Origin: Actinophytocola sp036378875 | GTDB taxonomy: Bacteria; Actinomycetota; Actinomycetes; Mycobacteriales; Pseudonocardiaceae | Assembly (NCBI RefSeq): GCF_036378875.1 | Contig: NZ_DASUVO010000128.1 | Coordinates: forward strand, 1-64,000 | Length of the DNA stretch: 64,000 bases | Direction of reading: 5' to 3' | Shown here: in pieces, positions 34,850 through 43,666 of the stretch | Numbering within the stretch: position 1 is the stretch's first letter | Layout of the letters: each line of letters opens with the position of its first letter | Position numbers and translations under genes: made by a program | Notes under the pieces: generated by a model | Seen by the model: the letters and a program-made list of their open reading frames with translations, nothing else | The model's database searches: none | Told to the model about the DNA's origin: nothing

Positions 34850-35818
34850 TCAGTCGCTGTCTGTCGCGCTGAGGATCGCCATAACGTGACCATCAGGACG
34901 CAGACAGATCACCCCGAGATCCCACGCGACCCGGCGAAACCAGTCGTTGGCGGCGTCGAACGTCCACCACGTGCAGCCGACGTGCCACCCACCCGCGAGC
35001 GCGGATATCGAACGCCACGTGGCCGCCCGCCCGTACGCGTTACCGAGCCTCCGGCTGTACGCGCCGCCGTTCGCGGCCGCCAGGAACAGCGTCGTCACCA
35101 CGTTGTCCAGCGCGGCGCGGCGCAACGCGAGACCACCCCCCGCCACGGAGTCCAGTTCGAGTGCCTCGATCGTCCTGATCCCCACGTCGGCCGCCGCCAA
35201 CGGCTCGGCGAGCGTGAACAGGGCGGCTTCGGCCTTGCCGTTCGACTCCGTCAGCCAGGTGTGGACGGCCGCGGTGACGTCCGGTGGCGTGGTCTGCCGC
35301 TCGACGGTGGGCACCGCGCCAGGAACGGTGATCATCTCTGCCTTGCTCGGCCAGGGCCCACCCAGCCGGGTCTCGCCGGGCAGCGGGTGTAACGGCAGGT
35401 CAGCGAGAGGATGACCGACGAGTCGTCGTTCCCACGTCGCCGCGACGCGAGCCACGGACTTCCGCCGCACGATCATCTCGTGCAGGAGGCAGGCGCCCAG
35501 CTCGGTGGCCTGCTCACCGGGTGGCAGCTGGCGCAGCAACTGCTGGAGCGCGTTCGTGCGCTGTGACCGCGCGAGCAGGGCCGCCACGTCGCGTATCTCG
35601 GTCGCCGGCAGCCCGACCGCGACGTCGGCCGCGGCGGCGGCACCGGACGGTGTGCGGCTGAGCAGGCGAAACACGTGGTCGAGCGCACTGCTGAGCGCCC
35701 AGTCCCTTGGCGAGGCCACGAGTTCGTGCCCGAGTGCGGCCAACCGGTCCACCGGCCACCGGCCGAGTGCCGCCAGGATCGGCTTGGTGTCCGAGCCGTC
35801 ACGCAGCTCGGACAGCAC
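34850..35818 (-). CDS. hypothetical protein downstream of meaB
   Basis: 322 residues from a GTG 14 nt after the meaB stop, so probably the last gene of the mutA-mutB-meaB operon. The protein is soluble, Ala/Leu-rich and mostly helical, with recurring short helical units (L-A-A-L-G-R-W-P, A-A-L-L-A-R-S-Q-R) in the first half. A conserved-looking C-terminal block contains Y-G-R-A-A-T-W-R-S and C-T-W-W-T-F-D-A-A-N-D-W-F. It may belong to DUF6183, but I am not certain. Nothing links it mechanistically to mutase repair beyond position. Confidence 0.7.
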   Translation of the reverse strand: MLSELRDGSDTKPILAALGRWPVDRLAALGHELVASPRDWALSSALDHVFRLLSRTPSGAAAAADVAVGLPATEIRDVAALLARSQRTNALQQLLRQLPPGEQATELGACLLHEMIVRRKSVARVAATWERRLVGHPLADLPLHPLPGETRLGGPWPSKAEMITVPGAVPTVERQTTPPDVTAAVHTWLTESNGKAEAALFTLAEPLAAADVGIRTIEALELDSVAGGGLALRRAALDNVVTTLFLAAANGGAYSRRLGNAYGRAATWRSISALAGGWHVGCTWWTFDAANDWFRRVAWDLGVICLRPDGHVMAILSATDSD

Positions 35819-35832
35819 CTGCTCGACCTGGT

Positions 35833-36816
35833 TCAGTCCGAGAACTCCTTCAGTATCCGTTCCGCCGCGAGCGTCGGCGTCAACTCACCGTTCGCCACCT
35901 GCTGTTCGAGCTCGGGAGTCAGCGCACGCACCCCGGGATGCTCCGACAGCCGCGTCAGCAACGTGTCCCGCACCATCGTCCACGTCCAGTCGACCTGCTG
36001 CCGCCGGCGTTTCTCGGTCAGCTCACCGGACGAGGACAGCACGTCGTGGTGCCTCCTGACCTGCTCCCACAGGGTGTCCAGCCCGGCGCCGGTCAACCCG
36101 CTGCACGTCAGCACCGGTGTGGTCCATGCCTCGGCCGGTCCACGCAGCAACCGCAGCGCACCGGCCAGCTCCCGCGCGGCCTTGCGTGCGGCCATCTCGT
36201 GGTCGCCGTCGGCCTTGTTCACGGCGATCACGTCGGCCAGCTCCAGCACGCCCTTCTTGATGCCCTGGAGCTGGTCGCCGGTGCGGGCGAGGGTGAGCAG
36301 CAGGAAGCAGTCGACCATGTTGGCGACCGCGACCTCGGACTGCCCGACGCCGACCGTCTCGACCAGCACGACGTCGTAGCCGGCGGCCTCCATCAGCACG
36401 ATGGTCTCGCGGGTCGCGCGGGTGACCCCGCCGAGCGTCCCCGAGGTGGGCGACGGCCGGATGAACGCGGCGGGATCCACGGCGAGCCGCGCCATCCGCG
36501 TCTTGTCACCGAGGATCGAGCCGCCGGTGCGCGTCGAGGACGGGTCGACGGCGAGCACCGCCACCCGATGTCCTACCTGTGTCAGGGATGTGCCCAGCGC
36601 GTCGATGAACGTCGACTTGCCCGCCCCGGGCACGCCGGTGATGCCGACCCGGTGCGCGCCGCCGGAGTGCGGCAGCAGCTCGACCAGCAGTTGCTGCGCC
36701 AGCGCGCGGTGGTCGGGCTTGCGCGACTCGACGAGCGTGATCGCCTTGGACAGCGTGCCCCGATCGCCGGCGAGGACACCCTTGGCGTACGCCTCGATGT
36801 CGATCTCGCGAGCCAT
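35833..36816 (-). CDS. meaB: methylmalonyl-CoA mutase-associated GTPase MeaB
   Basis: 327 residues of the G3E P-loop GTPase family that guards cobalamin loading and protects methylmalonyl-CoA mutase from inactivation. G1 is G-V-P-G-A-G-K-S-T near 61-69, D-P-S-S-T-R-T-G-G-S-I-L near 93, G3 region V-E-T-V-G-V-G-Q-S-E near 154, and the base-specificity motif N-K-A-D near 200. The ATG shares one base with the mutB stop (TGATG), so the two are translationally coupled. Confidence 0.96.
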   Translation of the reverse strand: MAREIDIEAYAKGVLAGDRGTLSKAITLVESRKPDHRALAQQLLVELLPHSGGAHRVGITGVPGAGKSTFIDALGTSLTQVGHRVAVLAVDPSSTRTGGSILGDKTRMARLAVDPAAFIRPSPTSGTLGGVTRATRETIVLMEAAGYDVVLVETVGVGQSEVAVANMVDCFLLLTLARTGDQLQGIKKGVLELADVIAVNKADGDHEMAARKAARELAGALRLLRGPAEAWTTPVLTCSGLTGAGLDTLWEQVRRHHDVLSSSGELTEKRRRQQVDWTWTMVRDTLLTRLSEHPGVRALTPELEQQVANGELTPTLAAERILKEFSD

Positions 36817-38978
36817 CAGTGCTGGTCGATGAGCTTGCGTAGCAGGTCCGTCGCGGCCTCGGCGATCACCGTGCCCGGCCCGAAGATCGCCGCCGCGCCC
36901 GCGGCACGCAGCTCGTCGTAGTCCTGCGGCGGGATCACGCCACCGACGACGATCATGATGTCGTCGCGGCCGAGCGCGGCCAGTTCGTCCCGCAGCGCCG
37001 GCACGAGCGTGAGGTGCCCGGCAGCGAGCGAGTTGACGCCCACGATGTGCACGTCCGCCTCGACCGCCTGCCGCGCGACCTCACCAGGAGTCTGGAACAG
37101 CGGACCCACGTCGACGTCGAAGCCGAGGTCGGCGAACGCGGTGGCGATCACCTTCTGGCCCCGGTCGTGGCCGTCCTGACCCATCTTGGCGACGAGGATG
37201 CGTGGCCGCCGGCCCTCGGCCTCGGCGAACTCGTCGACGACCCGCCGCGCTTCCTCCACATTGGACACGCCGCCGACCTCCTCCGAGTAGACGCCGGAGA
37301 TCGTACGGATCTGCGCGGAGTGCCGGCCCCAGACCTTGCCGAGTGCCTCGGAGATCTCGCCGACGGTCGCCTTCGCGCGGGCGGCGTCGATGGCCAGCGC
37401 GAGCAGGTTCCCGGTGCCGTTCGCGGCCGCCGACAGCGCGTCCAGCGCCCGGTCGACGGCGGTCTGGTCGCGTTCCTCCCGCAGCCGGCGCAGCTTCTCC
37501 ACCTGCTGTGCCCGCACCTGCGCGTTGTCGACCTTCAGCACGTCGATGTGCTCGTCGACATCGACCCGGTACTTGTTCACCCCGATCACCGGCTGCCGCC
37601 CCGAGTCGATGCGAGCCTGCGTGCGTGCGGCCGCCTCCTCGATGCGTAGCTTCGGGATGCCGGCGTCGATCGCGCGGGCCATGCCGCCTGCGGACTCGAC
37701 CTCGCTGATGTGTCCCCAGGTTTTGCGCGCCAGCTCGTAGGTGAGCCGTTCAACGAAAGCGCTGCCACCCCAGGGATCGATGACCCGCGTGGTGCCGGAC
37801 TCCTGCTGCAGCAACAGTTGCGTGTTGCGTGCGATGCGGGCGGAGAAGTCGGTCGGCAGCGCGAGTGCCTCGTCCAACGCGTTGGTGTGCAAGGACTGCG
37901 TGTGCCCCTGCGTCGCCGCCATCGCCTCGACACACGTGCGGATCACGTTGTTGTAGACGTCCTGCGCGGTGAGCGACCAGCCGGACGTCTGGCAGTGCGT
38001 GCGCAACGACAGCGACTTGTCGGACTTCGGGTCGAACTGATTCACGAGCTTCGCCCACAGCAGCCGCGCGGCACGCAGCTTGGCGACCTCCATGAAGAAG
38101 TTCATGCCGATGGCCCAGAAGAATGACAGCCGCGGCGCGAACGTGTCGACCGAAAGACCAGCGTCGACACCGGCGCGGATGTACTCCACTCCGTCCGCGA
38201 GGGTGTATGCCAACTCCAGATCCGCGGTCGCGCCGGCCTCCTGCATGTGGTAGCCGGAAATGGAGATGGAGTTGAACCTCGGCATGTGCTGGCTGGTGTG
38301 CGAGAAGATGTCGGAGATGATCCGCATCGATGGCTGCGGCGGGTAGATGTAGGTGTTGCGGACCATGAACTCCTTGAGGATGTCGTTCTGGATGGTCCCG
38401 GTCAGCTGGGCCTGCTGCACACCCTGTTCCTCGGCCGCCACCACGTACAGCGCGAGGATCGGCAGCACGGCGCCGTTCATCGTCATCGACACGGACATCT
38501 TGTCGAGCGGGATGCCGTCGAACAGCTGCCGCATGTCGTAGATGGAGTCGATGGCGACCCCGGCCATGCCGACGTCACCGGCCACACGCGGGTGGTCGGA
38601 GTCGTAACCGCGGTGCGTTGCGAGGTCGAACGCGACCGACAGCCCCTTCTGGCCGGCCGCGATGTTGCGGCGGTAGAAGGCGTTCGACTCCTCGGCGGTC
38701 GAGAAACCGGCGTACTGACGGATGGTCCACGGCTGGTTGACGTACATCGTCGGGTACGGCCCGCGCAGGAACGGCACGATGCCCGGGTACGTGTCCAGGA
38801 AGTCGAGGTCCGCGGTGTCTTCTTTGGTGTACAAGGGTTTCACGCCGATGCCCTCCGGCGTCTCCCACACCAGCGCGTCCGGTCCCTTGCCGGTCGCCTC
38901 CTGCACGGCGGCCTGCCAGTCGGCGGCAGTGCCCGTCGCCGGCTCGCCCAGGGGGATCTCGGAGAAGTCGGGGATCAT
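36816..38978 (-). CDS. mutB: methylmalonyl-CoA mutase large (catalytic) subunit
   Basis: 720 residues; B12-dependent isomerisation of methylmalonyl-CoA to succinyl-CoA in propionate metabolism, and the reverse direction that supplies methylmalonyl-CoA for polyketides. The TIM-barrel N-terminal part has T-M-Y-V-N-Q-P-W-T-I-R-Q-Y-A-G-F-S-T, and the C-terminal cobalamin domain has G-Q-D-G-H-D-R-G with the axial His. The ATG is preceded by GGGGAGG and overlaps the stop of a 45-codon mini-ORF. It works as heterodimer with the mutA product. Confidence 0.97.
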   Translation of the reverse strand: MIPDFSEIPLGEPATGTAADWQAAVQEATGKGPDALVWETPEGIGVKPLYTKEDTADLDFLDTYPGIVPFLRGPYPTMYVNQPWTIRQYAGFSTAEESNAFYRRNIAAGQKGLSVAFDLATHRGYDSDHPRVAGDVGMAGVAIDSIYDMRQLFDGIPLDKMSVSMTMNGAVLPILALYVVAAEEQGVQQAQLTGTIQNDILKEFMVRNTYIYPPQPSMRIISDIFSHTSQHMPRFNSISISGYHMQEAGATADLELAYTLADGVEYIRAGVDAGLSVDTFAPRLSFFWAIGMNFFMEVAKLRAARLLWAKLVNQFDPKSDKSLSLRTHCQTSGWSLTAQDVYNNVIRTCVEAMAATQGHTQSLHTNALDEALALPTDFSARIARNTQLLLQQESGTTRVIDPWGGSAFVERLTYELARKTWGHISEVESAGGMARAIDAGIPKLRIEEAAARTQARIDSGRQPVIGVNKYRVDVDEHIDVLKVDNAQVRAQQVEKLRRLREERDQTAVDRALDALSAAANGTGNLLALAIDAARAKATVGEISEALGKVWGRHSAQIRTISGVYSEEVGGVSNVEEARRVVDEFAEAEGRRPRILVAKMGQDGHDRGQKVIATAFADLGFDVDVGPLFQTPGEVARQAVEADVHIVGVNSLAAGHLTLVPALRDELAALGRDDIMIVVGGVIPPQDYDELRAAGAAAIFGPGTVIAEAATDLLRKLIDQH

Positions 38979-39112
38979 GACTGTTCCGCCTCCCCGGAAT
39001 CAAATGTGTTGGTTGCGTTGGAAAGGGACGGTTCCGTTTGGTCACGTACTTGTGGCCGGTTTGCGTCACGTTTCCCTGAGGTGCGGTTGCGAAGCGCTCG
39101 GCTTGTTGTCAT
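38975..39112 (-). CDS. 45-residue mini-ORF coupled between mutA and mutB
   Basis: The 130-nt mutA-mutB spacer is spanned exactly by one reading frame on the minus strand. Its ATG at 39112 overlaps the mutA TGA as ATGA, and its TGA at 38977-38975 overlaps the mutB ATG as ATGA. The product is polar and basic (begins M-T-T-S-R-A-L-R-N-R, ends S-G-E-A-E-Q-S), with no membrane segment or cysteine. It could be a genuine small protein or only a ribosome bridge keeping the subunits coupled across an expanded spacer. Codon usage (several A/T-ending codons) is less typical than the neighbours. Confidence 0.5.
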   Translation of the reverse strand: MTTSRALRNRTSGKRDANRPQVRDQTEPSLSNATNTFDSGEAEQS

Positions 39113-40530
39113 GACTCGCCTTTCAACGCGGCCTCGAAGGGTTCGGCGTAACGCACTCTCGGCAGGCCACCTGACGCCGGCGCGGGCACCGGCTCACGGG
39201 TCAGCGGCTTCTCGTCGTGGTTCGGGAACACGGTGACGCCGGTGATCGCTTCCTCGCCGGCGTCGAGGCGAGCGGTGCGGGCGTCCCGGACCGCGGCGAT
39301 GCGCTCGTCGACCAGCCCGGAGTCGAGTGCGGCGAGGATCCCGCCGGCCCGCTCGACCTCCTGGAACACCGCCCAGCCGGCCTGAGCCAGCTCGTCCGTG
39401 TGCCGCTCCACGTACCACGAGCCGCCCGCCGGGTCGATCACCGCGGCGACCTTGGACTCCTCGAGGAGGATCGACTGCGTGTTGCGGGCGATGCGGCGGG
39501 CGAACGCGTCCGGCAGGCCGATGGCCGTGTCGAACGGCTGCACGGTCACCGCGTCCGCCCCGCCGACCCCGGCGGCGAAGCACGCGAGCGTCGTGCGCAG
39601 CATGTTCACCCACGGATCGCGGCGGGTCATCATCGTGGAGGAGGTCACGGCGTGCTGCGGTACGACCGTATTGGCCCCGGTCACGTCCGCGACCCGTGCC
39701 CACAGCCGGCGCGCGGCCCGCAGCTTGGCGATCGTGCCGAACTGGTCGGCGGTCGCGGCGAACCGGAACTCCAGCTGTCGCGCGGCGTCCTCGACGGACA
39801 GGCCGCCTTCCGTGAGGGCACGCAGGTACGCGACGGCGGTGGCCAGCGCGTAGCCCAACTCCTGCCCGTCCGACGAGCCGGCCTCGTGGTACGGCAACGC
39901 ATCGACGACCACCGACCGCAGCCTCGCGTACCGCTCGGCGATTCGTGCCATCTCGACGGCGACGTCCATGTCCTGCGGCGTACCCGTTCTGGCTCGCAGC
40001 CCGATCGGGTCCGCGCCCAGGTTGCCGCGAACCTCGCTGGGCTGGATTCCCTTGTCCTCATGGACGTCCAGCAGGCCGCGAGCGGCTGCCCCGACGTCCG
40101 CGCCGGCGTCGAGCGTGACGGGCGCGAGGTCCACGTACACCTCGGACAGCACATCCGGCAGCGCGTCGACCGGCACCCCCGCCGCGCCGACGACCAACCA
40201 CAACGACGTGACGCCGTTCTCCAGGTCGGCGAGCACCGCGCGGCGGGTGACGTCCGGATCGGGATGAGCGTGGCGCTGGCGGACGTCCCAGTCGACGCCC
40301 GCGGACCGGTTGCCCCGCGTGAACGGTGTCAGCCCAGGGAAGCCGGCGTTCGGGGCCGCGTCTTTCGCGGTGTAGAGGGGCTGGAGCGCGAAGCCGTCGT
40401 AGGTTTCGGTGGTCAGTGCTTCTGAATCGATGCCCGACCGGCTCAGGACTTTGTCGACAAGAGCCTGCCACTGGTCCCTTGTCGCCGGGGTGAACTCCGA
40501 TGCCAGCCGCAGCTGGTCCGCCGAGGTCAT
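39109..40530 (-). CDS. mutA: methylmalonyl-CoA mutase small subunit
   Basis: 473 residues, shorter than the catalytic subunit. It shares the N-terminal barrel architecture (P-L-Y-T-A-K-D, F-T-R-G, W-D-V-R-Q-R) but ends before any cobalamin-binding D-x-H-x-x-G motif, as expected for the non-catalytic alpha/beta partner in actinobacteria. The central part includes V-E-D-A-A-R-Q-L-E-F-R-F-A-A-T and R-R-I-A-R-N-T-Q-S-I-L-L-E-E-S. First gene of the operon; a TAGCAT box ends 8 nt before the ATG, so it may be leaderless. It is divergent from the kinase gene. Confidence 0.94.
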   Translation of the reverse strand: MTSADQLRLASEFTPATRDQWQALVDKVLSRSGIDSEALTTETYDGFALQPLYTAKDAAPNAGFPGLTPFTRGNRSAGVDWDVRQRHAHPDPDVTRRAVLADLENGVTSLWLVVGAAGVPVDALPDVLSEVYVDLAPVTLDAGADVGAAARGLLDVHEDKGIQPSEVRGNLGADPIGLRARTGTPQDMDVAVEMARIAERYARLRSVVVDALPYHEAGSSDGQELGYALATAVAYLRALTEGGLSVEDAARQLEFRFAATADQFGTIAKLRAARRLWARVADVTGANTVVPQHAVTSSTMMTRRDPWVNMLRTTLACFAAGVGGADAVTVQPFDTAIGLPDAFARRIARNTQSILLEESKVAAVIDPAGGSWYVERHTDELAQAGWAVFQEVERAGGILAALDSGLVDERIAAVRDARTARLDAGEEAITGVTVFPNHDEKPLTREPVPAPASGGLPRVRYAEPFEAALKGES

Positions 40531-40613
40531 AACCTTCGATGCTACTGACCGGTTATCTCAGTGCTAGGGCACGTGAGTGTGAGGCTGATCGCTGGTACGG
40601 GCACAATGTCGCC

Positions 40614-43600
40614 GTGTCCAGCACTGGTGAGCGGGTTGTCGCCGGGCGCTACCGGCTGCGCCGGCTGCTCGGCCAAGGTGCCATGGGCACGGTCTGGGAG
40701 GCGTTCGACGAGTACCTGCTCCGCCCGGTCGCGGTGAAGGAGGTCCTCCTGCCGCCGGGCATGCCGGAGGACCAGGCGGCCGAGCTGCGGGAACGGACCC
40801 TGCGGGAGGCACGTGCCATCGCCGCACTGTCCCACCCGAACGTGATCACCCTGCACGACGTGGCCCGCGACGGCGACGAACCGCTCGTCGTGATGGAGTA
40901 CATGCTCGCGCACAGCCTGGCCTCGCTCATCGACGTGTTCGGCGCGCAACCGGAGGGCAGGGCCGCGCGGATCGCCGACGCTGTCGCGGCCGGGCTCGCC
41001 GCCGCGCACCAGGCCGGTATCACGCATCGCGACGTCAAGCCGGGGAACGTGCTCATCGGCGTGGACGGGCGGGTCAAGCTCACCGACTTCGGCATCGCCA
41101 GGAACGTGGCCGAACGGACGCTCACCAGCACCGGCATCATGCTCGGCTCACCCGCGTACATCGCGCCGGAGGTCGCCGCCGGCCGAGAGGTGACCCCGGC
41201 CGCCGACCTGTGGGGCCTCGGCGCGACGCTGTTCGCGGTGATCGAGGGCCGGCCGCCGTACGACGTCAACGGGGCGGTACTCGCGACGGTCAACCAGGTG
41301 GTCAACGGGGAGGTGCCCAGGCCGTCGGTCAAGGGGCCGCTGAGCGACATCGTCGCCGCGCTGATGGTGAAGGAACCGGCCAAGCGGATCTCGTTACGGG
41401 AGCTGCGTAACCGCCTGCACTCGCTGTTGCCGCCGCCGAGCACGCCGCTTCTTCCGGAGGAGGACCTCGCCCGCCTGACCGAGGTCGCCGCCCAATGGGC
41501 GGAGCGAGCGATGACCAAGCCCGAAAAACGCACCGACCAGCACGACGAGGGAACACCCGGCGCCGGCCAGGCTGGTTCGGGGAATGCCCTGGGTGCCTCG
41601 CCCTGGTCTGCCGCTGAATTCGATGAGCCCTTGCCGCCAGGTTCGACACCGCTTGCCGCCGACCCCGGTCCGCTGCCTTCCCCGAGCTCCTGGGGGAGAG
41701 CACCGCTCTCTTCCGAGTCCGCTGCTCCATCCGGATCGCCTCCGTTGGTCGCCGAGTCAGGAGGCGAGCCGTCGGCGGAGAGAGCACCGCTCTCTAACGA
41801 GTCGGATGCTCTGTCGCGCCCGGCAGGAAGGTCGGCTTCGGAAGCCGCCACGTCGGGCTTCGCCTCGGGTGCTGAGCCGGGCTCCGAGTCGGGTGCTGAG
41901 TTGGGCGCTGGGTCAGGAGCTGGGTCCAGTGCTGGATCGGGCGCTGGATCCGCGGCTTGGTTCGGCGCTGGGTCAGGTCCTGGGTCGAGCGCTGGGTCTG
42001 ACGTTGGGTCCGGCGTCGGGTCGGGCGCTGGGTCCGGCGTTGGGTCCGGCGTTGGGTCGGGTGCTGAATCGGGTGCTGAATCGGGTGCTGAATCGGGTGC
42101 TGAATCGGGCGTTGGGTCCGGCGCTGGGGCCGGCCTTGGGTCCGGCGTTGGGTCGGGTGCTGAATCGGGTGCTGGGTCCGGCGTCGGGTCAGGTGCTGAA
42201 TCGGGTGTTAGGTCGGGCGCTGGATTCGGAGCTGGATCCGGAGCTGGGGCCGGCGCTGAGTTGCCGCCCGGTTCGACGCCGCTCGCCGCCGATCCGGGAC
42301 CTTTGCCTTCGCCGGGCAGTGTGCGGGGCAATGCACCGGGTAGTGCACGGGACGGTTCGACGGGCAATGTGCGAGGCAGCTCACCAGAGAGAGCGCCGCT
42401 CTCTGGCGAGTCCGGTGCTCCACCCGGGTCAAACCCGCAGGCCGCTGGCCCTGGAGGTCAATCCTCGTCAGGGAGAGCGCCGCTCTCAGGAGAGTCTGGT
42501 GCTTCACCTGGTTCGGACCCGCAGGGTGCCGGATCGGGAGGCTTGCGTTCCTCGGGGAGAGCGCCGCTCTCTGCGGAGTCTGGTGCTTCGCCTGGTTCGG
42601 ACCCGCGGGGCGCTGGGTCGGGAGGTTTGCCGTCCTTGGGGAGAGCGCCGCTCTCTGCGGAGTCTGGTGCTCCGCCCGTGTCGAACCCGCAGGCCGCTGG
42701 CCCTGGAGGTCTGTCCTCGTCGGGGAGAGCATCGCTCTCGGCTGAGTCTGGTGCTTCGCGCGGGTCGGCTCCGCGGGTGGCCGGGGCGGGAGATATGCCG
42801 TCGTCGCTAAGAGCGGCGCTCTCGGGTGAGACTGGTGCTCTATCGGAGAGCGGTGCTCGTGCTGGAGAGCCGTCGCTCGCGTCCGCGCCTGGGCCGTTGC
42901 CGTTCGAGCTGGCCGACGACGAGCCGGTGCGAGTGGTGCGGGGTTCCATCGCCACCGGTGTCGTGGCGTTCCTGGCCGTGCTGCTGTTCTTCGCCGCGGC
43001 CGCTGGCGGGTTCGCGCTGTCCCGGTACGTCGGCGGCAAATCGATCCTGCCGCCGGAGGAGGTACTGCCGACGGTCACCAGCACGCAGTCGCAGGAACAA
43101 CCACCCGACACGGTGAGCCCCCGACCCGGCAACGCGGGCGGTGCGGAACGGCCGGGCGGCGGTTTCTCGGTGCCCGTGCCACGCGACTGGGTGCAGTTCG
43201 TCGAGCAGATCGACGACGACGAGTTCGTGGCCAGCACCCGCGTGTACTACGCGTCGCCAGACGGCACCCAGCTGGTCACGGTCGAGCGGTTCCCGGGTTT
43301 CTACCCCGGCTACACGATCGCCGACTACCTGGACCGGCTGCAGGCCGCGGAACCCGGCGTGACCATCGACATCGTGTACCAGCGGGCGATCCCGGGTCTC
43401 GACGACGACGCGTCGCCAGAGGCCGCGCTGGAGCTGAACTACCGCGCGACGGCCAACACGAAGGTGCTCGCCCCGAACGATCAGGCCGCGCAGGACCAGA
43501 GCAGGGTGACGTTCGCCCGCCTGCTGCCGTACGCAGGTGATCTGTGGGTGGTGTCGGTGACCGTGCCCATCGACCAGGAGGACTCCGGAAGCACCCTGTT

Positions 43601-43637
43601 CGAGCGGATTGTGCCGAAGTTCCAGGTCACCGGCTGA
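40614..43637 (+). CDS. transmembrane Ser/Thr protein kinase with a long repetitive linker
   Basis: 1,007 residues from GTG 40614, which places the kinase at the N-terminus; in-frame upstream codons lack family similarity. The Hanks-type kinase domain covers about 12-285: L-L-G-Q-G-A-M-G-T-V, A-V-K-E-V (catalytic Lys about 41), T-H-R-D-V-K-P-G-N (about 138) and L-T-D-F-G-I-A. Residues about 340-770 are a Ser/Gly/Ala-rich low-complexity linker with two nested tandem repeats (described separately). A single membrane helix lies at about 779-806, followed by a roughly 200-residue extracellular domain (F-S-V-P-V-P-R-D-W start) resembling PknD/PASTA-less sensor domains of actinomycetes. Ligand and targets unknown. 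Confidence 0.92.
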   Translation: MSSTGERVVAGRYRLRRLLGQGAMGTVWEAFDEYLLRPVAVKEVLLPPGMPEDQAAELRERTLREARAIAALSHPNVITLHDVARDGDEPLVVMEYMLAHSLASLIDVFGAQPEGRAARIADAVAAGLAAAHQAGITHRDVKPGNVLIGVDGRVKLTDFGIARNVAERTLTSTGIMLGSPAYIAPEVAAGREVTPAADLWGLGATLFAVIEGRPPYDVNGAVLATVNQVVNGEVPRPSVKGPLSDIVAALMVKEPAKRISLRELRNRLHSLLPPPSTPLLPEEDLARLTEVAAQWAERAMTKPEKRTDQHDEGTPGAGQAGSGNALGASPWSAAEFDEPLPPGSTPLAADPGPLPSPSSWGRAPLSSESAAPSGSPPLVAESGGEPSAERAPLSNESDALSRPAGRSASEAATSGFASGAEPGSESGAELGAGSGAGSSAGSGAGSAAWFGAGSGPGSSAGSDVGSGVGSGAGSGVGSGVGSGAESGAESGAESGAESGVGSGAGAGLGSGVGSGAESGAGSGVGSGAESGVRSGAGFGAGSGAGAGAELPPGSTPLAADPGPLPSPGSVRGNAPGSARDGSTGNVRGSSPERAPLSGESGAPPGSNPQAAGPGGQSSSGRAPLSGESGASPGSDPQGAGSGGLRSSGRAPLSAESGASPGSDPRGAGSGGLPSLGRAPLSAESGAPPVSNPQAAGPGGLSSSGRASLSAESGASRGSAPRVAGAGDMPSSLRAALSGETGALSESGARAGEPSLASAPGPLPFELADDEPVRVVRGSIATGVVAFLAVLLFFAAAAGGFALSRYVGGKSILPPEEVLPTVTSTQSQEQPPDTVSPRPGNAGGAERPGGGFSVPVPRDWVQFVEQIDDDEFVASTRVYYASPDGTQLVTVERFPGFYPGYTIADYLDRLQAAEPGVTIDIVYQRAIPGLDDDASPEAALELNYRATANTKVLAPNDQAAQDQSRVTFARLLPYAGDLWVVSVTVPIDQEDSGSTLFERIVPKFQVTG
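41696..42823 (+). repeat. in-frame 84-bp and 12-bp tandem repeats in the kinase linker
   Basis: The palindromic core GAGAGC(G/A)-C-CGCTCTC recurs at exactly 84-nt steps at 42389, 42473, 42557, 42641, 42725 and 42809 (the last two degenerate), and again 84 nt apart at 41696 and 41780. Each unit encodes 28 residues around G-R-A-P-L-S-(A/G)-E-S-G-A. Between the two groups, about 41870-42260, a 12-bp unit of the type GGGTC(G/C)GG(T/C)GCT encodes S-G-A-G / S-G-A-E / S-G-V-G repeats. Lengths are all multiples of three, so the frame is preserved. Confidence 0.9.
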
Positions 43638-43654
43638 TTGTCGGTGGAGGCACG

Positions 43655-43660
43655 TATTCT
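43655..43660 (+). promoter_or_regulatory. -10 box TATTCT for a leaderless PNP transcript
   Basis: TATTCT ends 6 nt before the GTG at 43667, with no SD between. It lies in the 29-nt gap after the kinase gene, so PNP and the mutase have their own promoter. Confidence 0.6.
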
Positions 43661-43666
43661 CGCCGC

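Noticed and set aside
38575..39069. A 164-codon minus-strand frame overlapping the start of mutB
   Set aside because: It is in a different frame from mutB and inside a gene with unmistakable family motifs; only the 45-codon frame at 38975-39112 fits the spacer.
42389..42823. CRISPR-like regular spacing of a 15-bp palindrome
   Set aside because: The units are tandem copies of an 84-bp coding repeat; the sequences between palindromes are themselves repeats rather than unique spacers, and no cas gene is nearby.
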